Shown here: one piece after another, positions 1 to 9,058 of the stretch
How the letters are laid out: every line of letters starts with the position of its first letter
How positions within the stretch are numbered: the stretch's first letter is position 1
Assembly: GCA_964542765.1 (NCBI GenBank)
Contig: CAZIVO010000013.1
Span: forward strand, 1 to 48,452
DNA from: CAZIVO01 sp964542765
Lineage (GTDB): Bacteria > Planctomycetota > UBA1135 > UBA2386
Reading direction: 5' to 3'
Length of the DNA stretch: 48,452 nucleotides
Translations under genes and position numbers: made by a program
The notes under the pieces: model-generated
Told to the model about the DNA's origin: nothing
Database searches by the model: none
Seen by the model: only the letters and a program-made list of their open reading frames with translations

Positions 1-163
1 GTCAAGCAGCCCCGGGTTGGGGCTGTGGGTATCCTGCAGTCATACTGTGTGTTGCAGGTGCCCGTGTATGTTTCGCCAGCGAAACATATCGGCAGGTCGG
101 TGCCACAAGGGAACGCTAAGACTTGGCGGCATTGCGTTTGTTCCCTCGCTTGACAGGGTTGCG

Positions 164-1363
164 CTAGTCGAGCATTTCGAGCATGGCCTTGCCAAACGCG
201 GTGCCGATCTGGGCGAAGAACCATGGACTACCGTAATAATGGTAGGGCCGGTCATTGCCGAAGCGGCGCCACTTCTCGACGTCTGCGCTCCAGCCACCCT
301 TGCCGCGGTAGATGGCATCGGCGTCCATGTCCCAGAAGCGGTCGGTCTTGACGACCCGGACCTTGCCCGACAATTTCGGATGTGAAGCCATCGCCAATTG
401 ACCTTTCTTGATCTTCACACGGGCGTTGTCCTCGCCGTCCTTGGATCGGGCGGGTTGCCTTTGGCCATCGAAGCCGACCTGGCCGATCACGAAGGGAAGA
501 TCGGGGGCTTCGAGATCCTTGCGGACATCGAGGATGAAATTAGCCAGGTATTCCCCGTAGCGGCTGGCCCACTCATTGGTGAATTGATCGTTCCAGCCCT
601 GGAACCAGACGAAGCCTGCTAATTCGTAACCCTGGCCCTGATAGCCGGGGAAGCGCTGGCCGAGTTCCGCCAGTGTCTGCCGGACTTCGGCGAGCATTTC
701 GCGATAGTAATGTCCGTAGGGTTGTTTGAGTTCGGCAGCGGTGACCAGTGGTCGCGGCGTGAAGGGCCGGTCCTTGTTTTGCTCTTCGTGTTTCTTGCGA
801 TTTCGTTCGTTGTTCTTCTTTGTCTGTTCGTTTCGATCTTGGGCCATCTCGGCGAACTCATCGTCACTCGGTAGTGGCGATGAGGGCGACAGGAAATCCC
901 GGCCGAGTGACTTGCCACCCCAGGCAGTCTTGATGATCAGGACTTGTTCGTCGAAGTGGTCGCCGACCACGTGGCCAAAATTGTATTCGGGACCGAAGGC
1001 CTTCGAGGGAACGCCGTAACCGACGGTCAGGTCGCCGCGTTGTTTGAGAAAATTGACCCAGACATCCTTTCGGACGCTCCAGTCGTAGGCGGGTTTCCTC
1101 GGGTCGGCCTCGAGCGCGACTCGCAACTTGCGGGTGAAGTCACCGAAGTCACCGTCTTTGATGAAGTGCTGGTAGCGGTCGCGATACTCGGCCTGACTGA
1201 CCTGGTAAGCAAGCGGTTCGGGGAATCCCTTGCCCTCCATGTTGGATTGTCCGGCAAGGATGAAGACCTTGACCTTGCCGGCAGTTTCCGGCGGAGTGTC
1301 CGGGGGGATGCTCGGAAGGCTGCAGAACGCGACGGTGACGAAGGGGAGGGAAAGGAGGTGCAT
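164..1363 (-). CDS. Secreted sialate O-acetylesterase-like SGNH esterase
   Basis: A 399-residue protein predicted to remove acetyl groups from sialic acid or other acetylated sugars. I see a short hydrophobic leader (about residues 1-20), then the family block FILAGQSNMEGKG, with the likely nucleophile Ser40 inside GQSNM. Further on are a VWFQGWND block and, near the C terminus, HYYGSP, whose His is the likely catalytic acid/base partner. This order is typical of the DUF303/SASA (carbohydrate esterase 6-like) family. The frame is open to 1432, but the ATG at 1363 puts the leader at the N terminus and has AAGG a few bases upstream, so I use it. Residues of roughly 160-210 form a lysine/glutamate/asparagine-rich hydrophilic insert. 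The gene stands alone, divergent from the selenoprotein gene. The family is clear; the exact sugar substrate is not. Confidence 0.88.
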   Translation of the reverse strand: MHLLSLPFVTVAFCSLPSIPPDTPPETAGKVKVFILAGQSNMEGKGFPEPLAYQVSQAEYRDRYQHFIKDGDFGDFTRKLRVALEADPRKPAYDWSVRKDVWVNFLKQRGDLTVGYGVPSKAFGPEYNFGHVVGDHFDEQVLIIKTAWGGKSLGRDFLSPSSPLPSDDEFAEMAQDRNEQTKKNNERNRKKHEEQNKDRPFTPRPLVTAAELKQPYGHYYREMLAEVRQTLAELGQRFPGYQGQGYELAGFVWFQGWNDQFTNEWASRYGEYLANFILDVRKDLEAPDLPFVIGQVGFDGQRQPARSKDGEDNARVKIKKGQLAMASHPKLSGKVRVVKTDRFWDMDADAIYRGKGGWSADVEKWRRFGNDRPYHYYGSPWFFAQIGTAFGKAMLEMLD

Positions 1364-1565
1364 GACTTGCCTTTTCGGGAGGGAGGGACCGCAGCGGCGC
1401 GACATCGGATATCTTAGCCACGCAGATCTCAAGTTGGGCCGTTTGGCCCATGGAATTCTCCGGTAGTCTCAGCTTCCTCGTCACCTTGCCGATAGATATG
1501 GGCGAGGTGGCGGTGACTCGTGCCAACCGCCTGCCAGGTGGGCGCCACGGAAGAAAGGAATCTCG

Positions 1566-2866
1566 ATGTTGTACAAGACCCTGCCCTGCCTGCTGCTGTC
1601 CCTTGCGATGGGCCTCGCAACTTCTTCTTCGAGCGCCCAGGACAAGCGTGACACCATGGTCATCAATGACCGCAGCACCATGCGTGACTCGCAGTTGTGG
1701 ATCTACAACGACGTCAAGGAGGGGTTCGCTCTGGCCCGCAAGACTGGTAAGCCGCTGCTGATCGTCTTTCGTTGAATCCCTTGACACGCCTGCGAAGGCT
1801 TCGACGTGCAGGTTGCACGTCCCACGGATCCGAGACTCAAAGAACTCCTGAAGAACTTCGTTTGCGTGCGCGTCGTGCAGACGAACGGGATCGACCTGTC
1901 GCTCTTTCAGTTCGACTACGATCTGACCTTCGCGGCCTTCCTCATGAATGCGGACCGCACCATCTATGGCCGTTACGGAACGAGGTCGAGCCAGAAAGAT
2001 CCGGATCGAGATATTTCCGTGCAAGGACTGATCGCTGCTCTCGAGGGCGCTCTCGAACTGCATGACGACTACCCCAAGAGCAAGAGCGCGCTGGCGGCGA
2101 AGAGTGGCAAGAAGAGTCGTTACTCGACGCCCGAGCGCTACCCGTCCTTGAAAACCTTTTCATCGCGACTGGACTACGATGATCAGGTTGCGCGCAGTTG
2201 CATCCACTGCCACATGCTCATCGACGCCGACCGCAAGCTCGATCGCGCCGCCAAGCGGCCGCTCAGCGATAAGAGCCTCTTCCCATGGCCGATGCCGGAT
2301 CTTCTGGGGCTGACACTCTCGCCAAAGGCTCGAGCTCGCATCGAGAGTGTGGCGCCTGACAGCCCTGCCCGTAAGGCGGGCTTCAAGGCGGGCGATGAGA
2401 TCATCACGTTGGCCGGTCAGCCGATCTTGTCGGTCGCCGATGTCCAATGGGTGCTCCACAACGCTGCCGACCGTTCGCGGCTCAAGGCTCTGGTCAAGCG
2501 GGGCGATCTGCAGGCAAACCTCTCTTTGGTTCTGGCTGCCGGCTGGCGCCGCGGTGCCGATATCTCCTGGCGGACCAGCTCCTGGGGTTTGAGCCGGATG
2601 GCACTCGGCGGCATGCGGCTCGAGCCCTTGTCCGAGGGTGCGCGGCAGAACAAGAAGATCGACAAGATGGCTCTGCTCGTCAAAAGCGTTGGCAAGTATG
2701 GCGAGCATCGAACTGCCATGGGTGCCGGCTTCAAGAAGGGCGACATCATCCTTTCCTTCGATGGCCGAGAGGACCTCATGACCGAGGGTGCAGCCTTCGC
2801 TCACGGCATGCAAAAGAGCAAGATGGGTGAAAAGATCACCGTGAAGATTTTGCGCGGCAATCGCCG
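1566..2866 (+). CDS. Thioredoxin-like/PDZ selenoprotein with two in-frame UGA codons (3' end lost in gap)
   Basis: The reading frame runs from the ATG at 1566 (AAAGGA upstream, then a signal peptide ending near SSSAQ) to the gap, interrupted only by TGA at 1773-1775 and 1782-1784. Both lie in the same frame as the sequence before and after, so this is not a frameshift. Reading them as selenocysteine gives KPLLIVFR-U70-IP-U73-HA-C76-EGFD, with UxxU exactly where a thioredoxin-like fold carries CxxC. Downstream are a CIHCH motif (Cys212, Cys215, His216; the c-type haem signature), a PDZ domain at about residues 248-302 (RKAGFKAGDEI) and a second PDZ at about 370-433 (GAGFKKGDIIL). The protein is probably periplasmic and redox-active. 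It resembles the family NCBI names Trx7/PDZ domain-containing (seleno)protein (from memory). At least 433 residues are visible; the C terminus is missing. An ORF caller would split it at 1775 and restart at the GTG at 1806. Confidence 0.82.
1773..1820 (+). promoter_or_regulatory. Candidate bacterial SECIS hairpins just downstream of the UGA codons
   Basis: Two mutually exclusive hairpins lie in the coding sequence after the UGAs. One pairs CCTGC (1789-1793) with GCAGG (1808-1812), with an inner GAA/TTC stem and a GGC apical loop at 1797-1799. The other is a perfect 7-bp stem, ACGTGCA (1804-1810) with TGCACGT (1814-1820), with a GGT loop. Both have a G at the start of a small apical loop about 20-30 nt after a UGA, which is what bacterial SECIS elements need. 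Neither has been scored with a SECIS model. Confidence 0.45.
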
Positions 2867-2966
2867 NNNNNNNNNNNNNNNNNNNNNNNNNNNNNNNNNN
2901 NNNNNNNNNNNNNNNNNNNNNNNNNNNNNNNNNNNNNNNNNNNNNNNNNNNNNNNNNNNNNNNNNN
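2867..2966. other. Assembly gap of exactly 100 N
   Basis: A run of 100 N, the conventional size for a gap of unknown length. It falls at the convergent junction of the Trx/PDZ selenoprotein gene (+) and the repeat protein gene (-), so the 3' ends of both are missing. Any ORF drawn through it is artificial. Confidence 0.99.
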
Positions 2967-5900
2967 CTCACCGCTTTTGGCGTCCTCGCCCTTCTTCGGG
3001 TCGGGTTCCTGTTTCTTGAGCTGGACGTTGACCGCTATCGGATCGTCGCCGCTGAGCACGGTCATCTGTCCCGTGATCTTTTCGAAGCCGGGCGCGCCGA
3101 TGGCGTAGACCCAGTTACCGATCTTCACATCGGCTGCATCAACGGCGCCGTTGCGCGCTCCGAGCCGCCGGTACGAGGGCAGGTCTGTCCACTTTTCGGC
3201 CGGTTGATTCCCGGCTTCGAGGGCGAGAGCTACATCCACGCGGATGCCCCTGGCCTCGATGGCACCGCCGCTCGCGGCGTCCTGGATTTGTAGCCGCAAA
3301 CGCCCGGTCAGCAGGGTGATGCGCCGCTCGACGATCAGGCCTTCGCCCATCATGATTTCTTCGCGGTGGAGCACGGCGCTGCTGCTGCCGCCTCGGCTGC
3401 TACCGCCTCTCCCACGCTGTGAACTCCGCCGAATCTCGAGGGTGTAGGCTCCCGGAACGACCGAAGAGATCTCGAACTCGCCCGAATCATTGGCGCGATC
3501 CTGGAACAACCGCGATGCCATGCTGGCCATGAAGCGGCTTTCCCGCGAACGGTCCTCGCCGGAGGTTGGTGCCGGCGTGCTCAGCGCACTGTCCTTCTTT
3601 GCCTGAAGGCGGGCCTCGAGGTTCTTGCCGGGCTGGCCATTCAAGAAGATGGTGCCCTTGACGATGCCCAATCCGTCATCGACATCGGGATCGAAGCGGA
3701 TCTTGGCACCTTCGGTGAGGATGAGATCGGGCTGGCGCTGGGAGCGCTGCAGAATCGAGGACCCAAATCTCCGGAACCAGTCCTCCCTCTGGCCATCGCG
3801 GAGATCGACGCGAACGAACCACCCGCCGGCCTTGAGTGCGGCGATTTCGTAGCTGCCGGTTTCTTGGTCGGCATTGGCTTGCTTCTCGGTGCCATCGGTG
3901 TGGGTGACGACCACCCGTGCGCGCTGCCCCTCTTCGAGATTCTTGACGATGCCGCTGATTTGTGCGCCACGGCTGACGATGAGCCGCAGGTTGGTGGCAT
4001 CGCGTCCGACGGTCAGCATCAGATCCTGGGTCAGTGTGAGGCGATCCTTGGCGCGTACGCGCAGCCGGTAGTTGCCCGGTTTTTGCGCCTCGAAGCTGAA
4101 GTGACCATCGCTTCCGGTGGTGGCTTCGCCCATGCGCCAGCCTTCGTTGCGCCCCCGGTTGAAGAGTCTCGACATGGGCGATCCGCCGCTCTGCTCCGGC
4201 ACCGGTTGATCGAGCGGAGGCACGAAGAGTTCGATTCTCGCCTTCGGGATGGGCCTGGAATCGGCCTGGTTGACGACGATGCCTTCGATGCGGTTGCCGC
4301 CCGCGATCCGGAACGTGACCGGTTGCTCCTTCTGGCCGGGTTGGAGTTCAATGATACCTTCGGCCGTCTTGACGTAGCCAGGTGCTGCGATGTCGAAGAC
4401 GTAGCGACCGGGCTGGAGACCGTCGATCAGAAAGGCGCCGGCTTCGTGCTTTGTCGGTGGGGGAGTCGGGCCAGGGGTCTCGCCCGAAGCCCCGAGTCGG
4501 TCCAGCTTGTAGGCTTCTTCACGAGCCTCGCGAGCGTCCCGTTCGGCTTCTCGTTTTTGTCTTTCGGCATCGCGCTCCGCCGTTCGTTGCGCCCGCTCCA
4601 GTTCTTCGGCAGCGGTCCGTTGTTCGCCGCCATCGCGGTTGGTTCGATTGCTGCGGTCGCCGCCATCGCGGTTGGTTCGATTGCTGCGGTCGCCGCCATC
4701 GCGACCGGTTCGATCACCGCGGTCGCCGCCACTGCGACTGGTTCGATCACCGCGGTCGCTCCTGCCACCGCGATCAGATTCGCCGCGGCCACCGCTACTT
4801 CCTCCGAAGCCTCCGAAATCTCTGCGATCCCTGAGTTTGCGGGCACGGATGCCGTAGAGATCGATGGGTGCTCCGGAAGAGGCGTCGACCACGATGCCTC
4901 GCACCGCGATGCGGTGGTGCATACGGATCTCGACACTGGGCGTCTTCTGTGCATCGACAGGATCGATTTCCTCATCGATGTATTTGTCGTGTTCGGCAGT
5001 GAGACGGACCCCGAGTCGCGGCACTGCCTCGAACGCGAATTCACCCTTCGAGTTGGTCTTGGTCGTTTCCTCGAATCTTCCCATGCGCCGGAAGAGATCT
5101 GTCCAGTCCCGACCACCGCCTCGGCCGGACTCGTTACCGCCTCGTTCACCACGGCCACGCTCTCCGCTGGTATCGGATTGTTCTCGTTCTCGCCGGAACA
5201 AATCCGTGAGAGCCTGACGAGACTGCTCACATTCGACCTCCACGTTGGCGATCGGTTTGCCGGCGTGGTCGCGGACAACGCCGCGCAAGGCCACGCCGCT
5301 TTCCAGGACGATGATCTGGTCTTCGACCTTCTGTTCGGCCTTGATCTCGAGCCGTGGTGTGCTGCCGGGAAGGTGTCCGCGTGATTCTGCTGCGAGGGAG
5401 AAGCTGCCCTCGGGGAGGTGTTCCATCACGAACAGGCCGTTGCTATCCGTTTCGACCTCCTCGATCATGTTCTCCAGAGAACTCTGACTGCCACCACCGA
5501 ACCATCCGCCACGGCCACGCCCCCGAGACTCGTCGTAGCTGACCTTTGCGCCAGCGATGGGTTGCTGATTCTCATCTCGGACGATCCCTGAGACCTTGCT
5601 GCCGCCGGTGATCGTGATGTCGCCCACGCGCAACGAACCATCGTCCTTGGTCCAATCCTTGCGAACCAAGGCCGGGGCGAAGGCGTCATGACGGACCGCG
5701 AGTTCGAGGGCGGAACGCTCGTAAGCGAGGCCGCGCAGGAGGAAGCGGCCATCGGCTTCGGTGATGACGCTTTCACCGGATTTTCGCATCTGGAAGTCTT
5801 CCATGTTTCTGCGGATGTCTTCCATGCCTCTGCTCGAGCCTCGGCCGCCGAAGCCTTCACCGGAAGTCCAGTCACGGCGCAAAAAGAGGGTGACCGTGGC

Positions 5901-6206
5901 GCTGGCGACGGGACCGCCAGCAGCATTGATGACCCGCCCCTCGAGGGCGAGCGAGTTGTTCCGGCCTGGACCGGTCTTCCGGGCCGAGCCATCCTTCAAT
6001 TGCTCGCGGCCGGTTTCTTCTCCGGCTTGCGTGGCACTGGCCACATCCGCAGCGTCGGTTACCGAGAGACCCTCATCCGGATTGACTTCCGCGGTTTCTT
6101 CACCCGGCAGGGTTACGACATCAGGGCCGTTGCCGCCCATGAGGGTCATTCCGCCGACCAAGAGCAGAATGCCGAGAACGATGAGAAGGATGAGTCCTGG
6201 CTTCAT
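2967..6206 (-). CDS. Membrane-anchored protein with repeated carboxypeptidase-regulatory-like (Ig-type) domains, partial
   Basis: About 1080 residues are visible before the gap removes the C terminus. Residues 5-25 form one hydrophobic segment (LILLIVLGILLLVGGMTL), likely an N-terminal anchor. A long extracytoplasmic region follows, built from at least six copies of a beta-sandwich repeat recognisable by its GxVxDxxGxPIxxAxV opening (for example at residues roughly 90, 205, 310, 430 and 635). These match the carboxypeptidase regulatory-like fold, often used in bacterial surface proteins for adhesion or as structural spacers. At about residues 470-560 lies a strongly charged Arg/Asp/Gly segment with an 11-residue tandem repeat (separate entry), followed by a Glu/Arg-rich helical stretch. 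No catalytic motif is visible. The ATG at 6206 is the first before the hydrophobic segment. A structural or adhesive surface role is inference. Confidence 0.8.
4625..4765 (-). repeat. 33-nt in-frame tandem repeat, about four copies
   Basis: Within the repeat-protein gene, a 33-nt unit recurs about four times and encodes an 11-residue motif like GGDRSNRTNRD, becoming GGDRGDRTGRD at the edge. The two copies at the 3' end of the coding strand look identical, and the others have drifted by a few substitutions. The product is a flexible, highly charged linker. Copy number may be variable or misassembled. Confidence 0.8.
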
Positions 6207-6474
6207 GATGGAACCTGCGCCTTTAGAAGGTGGCGAAAAGGGATCATACGGTAGAAAGCTATTCTCGGAGAGGTCTGAGATGGCCGTTTCGAACGGGTCT
6301 CCCTACCTTATCAACGCATTGCGGGGAGGGTGATCCACGGTGACCTGTTCCGAGAATGACTCAAGAATGTAACGATCGGGCGACAACTCCCAGGTTTTGG
6401 GAGATCCACCCCAATCTTCTCGCAAGGTGCGCATTTCGAGCTGATCGTTTTGCCCCTGCCTGACCTGAAACCAG
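6207..6474. promoter_or_regulatory. Divergent intergenic region with a small hairpin
   Basis: This 268-nt space separates the divergent repeat-protein gene and the rlmL-like gene and must hold both promoters; I cannot pick clear -35/-10 pairs. A 6-bp hairpin, CTCCCA (6387-6392) with TGGGAG (6398-6403), lies about 70 nt before the rlmL-like start. Nothing else is recognisable. Confidence 0.3.
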
Positions 6475-7617
6475 ATGTCACCGCGCTTCTCCTATTTTGT
6501 TGTCTGTGCCCCCGGTGCTGAGCCGGTGCTGCATGCGGAGATCCGTGAACTCAAGTTCGCCAGAGCCGAGCGTCAGGTTGGCGGCGTGCTGTTTTCCGGC
6601 ACGATCGAGGATGGCTGGCGGGCCAATCTGTACCTGCGAACAGCGGTCCGTGTCCTGCTTCGTCTCTCACGTTTCGAGGCCGCAGATGCTGATGCTCTCT
6701 ACCGGGGCGTGTCCTCGATCGACTGGACTCGTTTCGTCTTGCCGGACGGGTCTCTCGTTGTCGACGCGCAAACCAGTCAATCCTCGCTCGATCATTCGCA
6801 GTTCGTGGCGCAGCGATGCAAGGATGCGATCGTTGATCAGTTGCGTCAGAAATGTGGCCGACGGCCATTCGTCGACAAGCGCAATCCCGACCTTCGGGTG
6901 CACGCGCACATCTACAGGGATCGAGTCACACTGTCCGTCGATACCTCGGGTGACTCTTTGCACAAGCGAGGTTGGCGGTGTTACCAGGGGCGCGCGCCCC
7001 TGGCCGAGAACCTTGCGGCAGTGGTGCTGGCAATGTCGGGATGGGATCGCCGTGCGCCGTTGATCGATCCTTTCTGCGGCTCTGGCACATTCCTGGTCGA
7101 GGCAGCCATGTTGGCCATGGGCTTGCCGGCAGGAGCCATGCGTCCCCAGTTTGGTTTTGAGCGTTGGCCACTCCATGACGCCTCTCGCTTTGCGCCCTTG
7201 CGGGAACAAGCTCAGCGGATCCCGGAGTTTCCGCGCAAGCTCCGCCTGATTGGCAACGATATTTCTCCGAACCAGATCGAAGGCGCTCGCGAGAACCTCG
7301 CATCCATAGGGGCCGAGGATGTGGTTGAATTTCGAGTTGGTGACGCGGCTGAAATGTCGATGCGGTCTGGCTGGAACGCATGGATCGTCACCAACCCTCC
7401 CTACGGTGAGCGCGTCGGCGATGTTTCCGAACTCACAGAAGTTTATGCGAGATTCGGGGAGATGCTTCGGACCGTGTGCGGGGGATACAGCCTGTCCTTG
7501 ATGTCAGGATCACCCGAGTTGGGTCACGCGCTCGGCTTTCCACAAGCCGAGCGGACGGTGCTGAAGAATGGCGGGCTCGACTGTGATCTGATCCAGACCA
7601 CGGTTCCGCACCGGTGA
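6475..7617 (+). CDS. rlmL: THUMP-domain class I SAM-dependent RNA guanine-N2 methyltransferase (RlmL/YpsC type)
   Basis: A 380-residue enzyme predicted to methylate a guanine N2 in 23S rRNA. The N-terminal part (about residues 45-160) fits a THUMP RNA-binding domain. The C-terminal Rossmann methyltransferase domain shows DPFCGSG (198-204), where SAM binds, an acidic loop at GNDIS (about 260-264), and the catalytic NPPYGER motif (307-313), typical of N2-guanine/N6-adenine methyltransferases. The length matches the single-domain YpsC/RlmL-N form, without the second RlmK domain found in the enterobacterial fusion. The ATG at 6475 starts the family-typical sequence MSPRFSYFVVCAPGAE directly. It converges with the aminotransferase gene, only 4 nt away. 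Family assignment is strong; the specific nucleotide (G2445 in E. coli numbering) is inferred. Confidence 0.87.
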   Translation: MSPRFSYFVVCAPGAEPVLHAEIRELKFARAERQVGGVLFSGTIEDGWRANLYLRTAVRVLLRLSRFEAADADALYRGVSSIDWTRFVLPDGSLVVDAQTSQSSLDHSQFVAQRCKDAIVDQLRQKCGRRPFVDKRNPDLRVHAHIYRDRVTLSVDTSGDSLHKRGWRCYQGRAPLAENLAAVVLAMSGWDRRAPLIDPFCGSGTFLVEAAMLAMGLPAGAMRPQFGFERWPLHDASRFAPLREQAQRIPEFPRKLRLIGNDISPNQIEGARENLASIGAEDVVEFRVGDAAEMSMRSGWNAWIVTNPPYGERVGDVSELTEVYARFGEMLRTVCGGYSLSLMSGSPELGHALGFPQAERTVLKNGGLDCDLIQTTVPHR

Positions 7618-7621
7618 TGGC

Positions 7622-8917
7622 CTACCACAGGCGTTCTTCGCGCATGAAGTCCGCGAAGCCGCGCGCATCCGCGCCACCGCGAGCGATGCGAGCGACACCC
7701 TCTTCGATCACATCGATTGCAGCGGCGATCGACAGCCGCAGATAGTGGCGGCCCTCGGCGCCGACCCGGCCGAAGGAGTTGCGGTCCATGGTTGCGACGC
7801 CATGTCGATAGAGCAGGAACATCTGCAGCATTTCAGAAGGGCTGGTTCGAGATCTCGACGCCGGGGGTAGTGCTGCGTGGGCCTCGCAGATCCCCAACTT
7901 CTCACACAGACCGGCAACGTTGGGAAAGACGTAGAACGCTCCCTTCGGGAGTTGGCAGCTCACTCCCTCGATTTCGTTGAGCAGTGCCACCACGCGGTCG
8001 CGGCGTTCCTGGAACGCGCTGACCATCGCGTGGACCTGCTCGGCGGATTCTTCGCTCTCGAGGGCTGCTCGCCCGCCTTCCTGAATGAAGGGGGGGACGC
8101 AGGAGACGAGATTGATATTGAGGTTCTTGAAGCAAGCGGCTTCTTCGGCTGTCGGCAGGACTGCATAGCCGAGCCGCCAGCCGGTCATCGCAAAGCCCTT
8201 GGAGTGGCCGCTGACGAGGATGGTGCGCTCCTCCATGCCTTCGGCATTGGCGATGCTGGCGTGCTGCTCGCCGTCGAACAGGATGTGCTCGTAGATTTCG
8301 TCACTGTAGATCCGCACATCGGGGTTGCAGCGTTCCCGGATCACCGCGGCGATACTCGATAGTTCCTCGGTGTCGAGGACGCCCCCGGTCGGATTCGAGG
8401 GGGAGTTGAGGATGATGACCTTGGTCTTGTCCGTGATCAGAGCGGCGAGGTCGTCGGCGGTGAAGGTGAAACCGCGCTCTTCGGAAAGGTGCAAGGGAAC
8501 GGGCGTCGCGCTGCAGAAATTCACCCAGGACTCGTAGATCGGGAAACCGGGGCTCGGATAGATCACCTCGTCCCCGCTGTCGACGTAGGTCATCATCGTG
8601 TAGCCGATGGGAGGTTTGGCACCCGGAGTCACGATGATGCGATCGAGATCGATCTCGAGGCCTCGAGTTCTGGCAATGTGCTTGGCGATCGCTGTGCGGA
8701 GCGAAGCGAGGCCAGCCGGGTCACAGTAATGCGAGTTGCCGGCGCGGAGTGAGGCGGCGGCGGCCTCGTTGATATGCGGGGCACTGTCGAAGTCCGGTTC
8801 CCCGAGGTTCAGCCGTATCACTTCCATGCCCCGATCGACGCAGCGGGCGATGTCATCACCGAGCCTGAAGGCATTCTCGGTTCCGAGTAAGGCCATGCGT
8901 TGTGCCAGGGTGGTCAT
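7622..8917 (-). CDS. PLP-dependent class I/II aminotransferase (aspartate aminotransferase-like)
   Basis: A 431-residue fold-type I aminotransferase. Visible motifs are LNLGEPDF near residue 37 (substrate-loop glycine), the NPTGG motif with Asn175, SDEIYE with Asp206 (pyridine nitrogen) and Tyr209, the Schiff-base Lys240 in SGHSKGFAMTGWRLGY, and a C-terminal LRLSIA block with the arginine that binds the substrate carboxylate. This is the AspC/AAT-I subgroup that includes aspartate, aromatic and alanine aminotransferases. Amino-acid specificity cannot be read from the sequence. The gene sits alone between a convergent methyltransferase gene and slyD, 141 nt from the latter with nothing recognisable between. 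Confidence 0.88.
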   Translation of the reverse strand: MTTLAQRMALLGTENAFRLGDDIARCVDRGMEVIRLNLGEPDFDSAPHINEAAAASLRAGNSHYCDPAGLASLRTAIAKHIARTRGLEIDLDRIIVTPGAKPPIGYTMMTYVDSGDEVIYPSPGFPIYESWVNFCSATPVPLHLSEERGFTFTADDLAALITDKTKVIILNSPSNPTGGVLDTEELSSIAAVIRERCNPDVRIYSDEIYEHILFDGEQHASIANAEGMEERTILVSGHSKGFAMTGWRLGYAVLPTAEEAACFKNLNINLVSCVPPFIQEGGRAALESEESAEQVHAMVSAFQERRDRVVALLNEIEGVSCQLPKGAFYVFPNVAGLCEKLGICEAHAALPPASRSRTSPSEMLQMFLLYRHGVATMDRNSFGRVGAEGRHYLRLSIAAAIDVIEEGVARIARGGADARGFADFMREERLW

Positions 8918-9058
8918 TGGTGATTCTTGCGAAGGCGTCGAGGGAAAGCTGTGCCGGTCAGGGTTCCTGCACGGAGAAGTGGAACGCCTGCCCCATCGCA
9001 GAGCAAGTAGCCCCTGTTCGCTTTCACTCCGACTGATCAGGCCAACCGCTCGGGGCGA

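Noticed and set aside
1773..1784. Two TGA codons as pseudogene or frameshift
   Set aside because: Frame is identical before and after, both fall at the thioredoxin active-site positions, and the downstream part looks intact and conserved in style. Recoding is the better explanation.
3864..5384. 506-residue ORF on the plus strand inside the repeat-protein gene
   Set aside because: Antisense shadow of the high-GC repeat-protein gene, low-complexity composition and no domain.
2160..6206. 1348-residue minus-strand ORF across the 100-N gap
   Set aside because: Reads through N as unknown residues; the part beyond the gap is antisense to the selenoprotein gene. Only 2967-6206 is kept.
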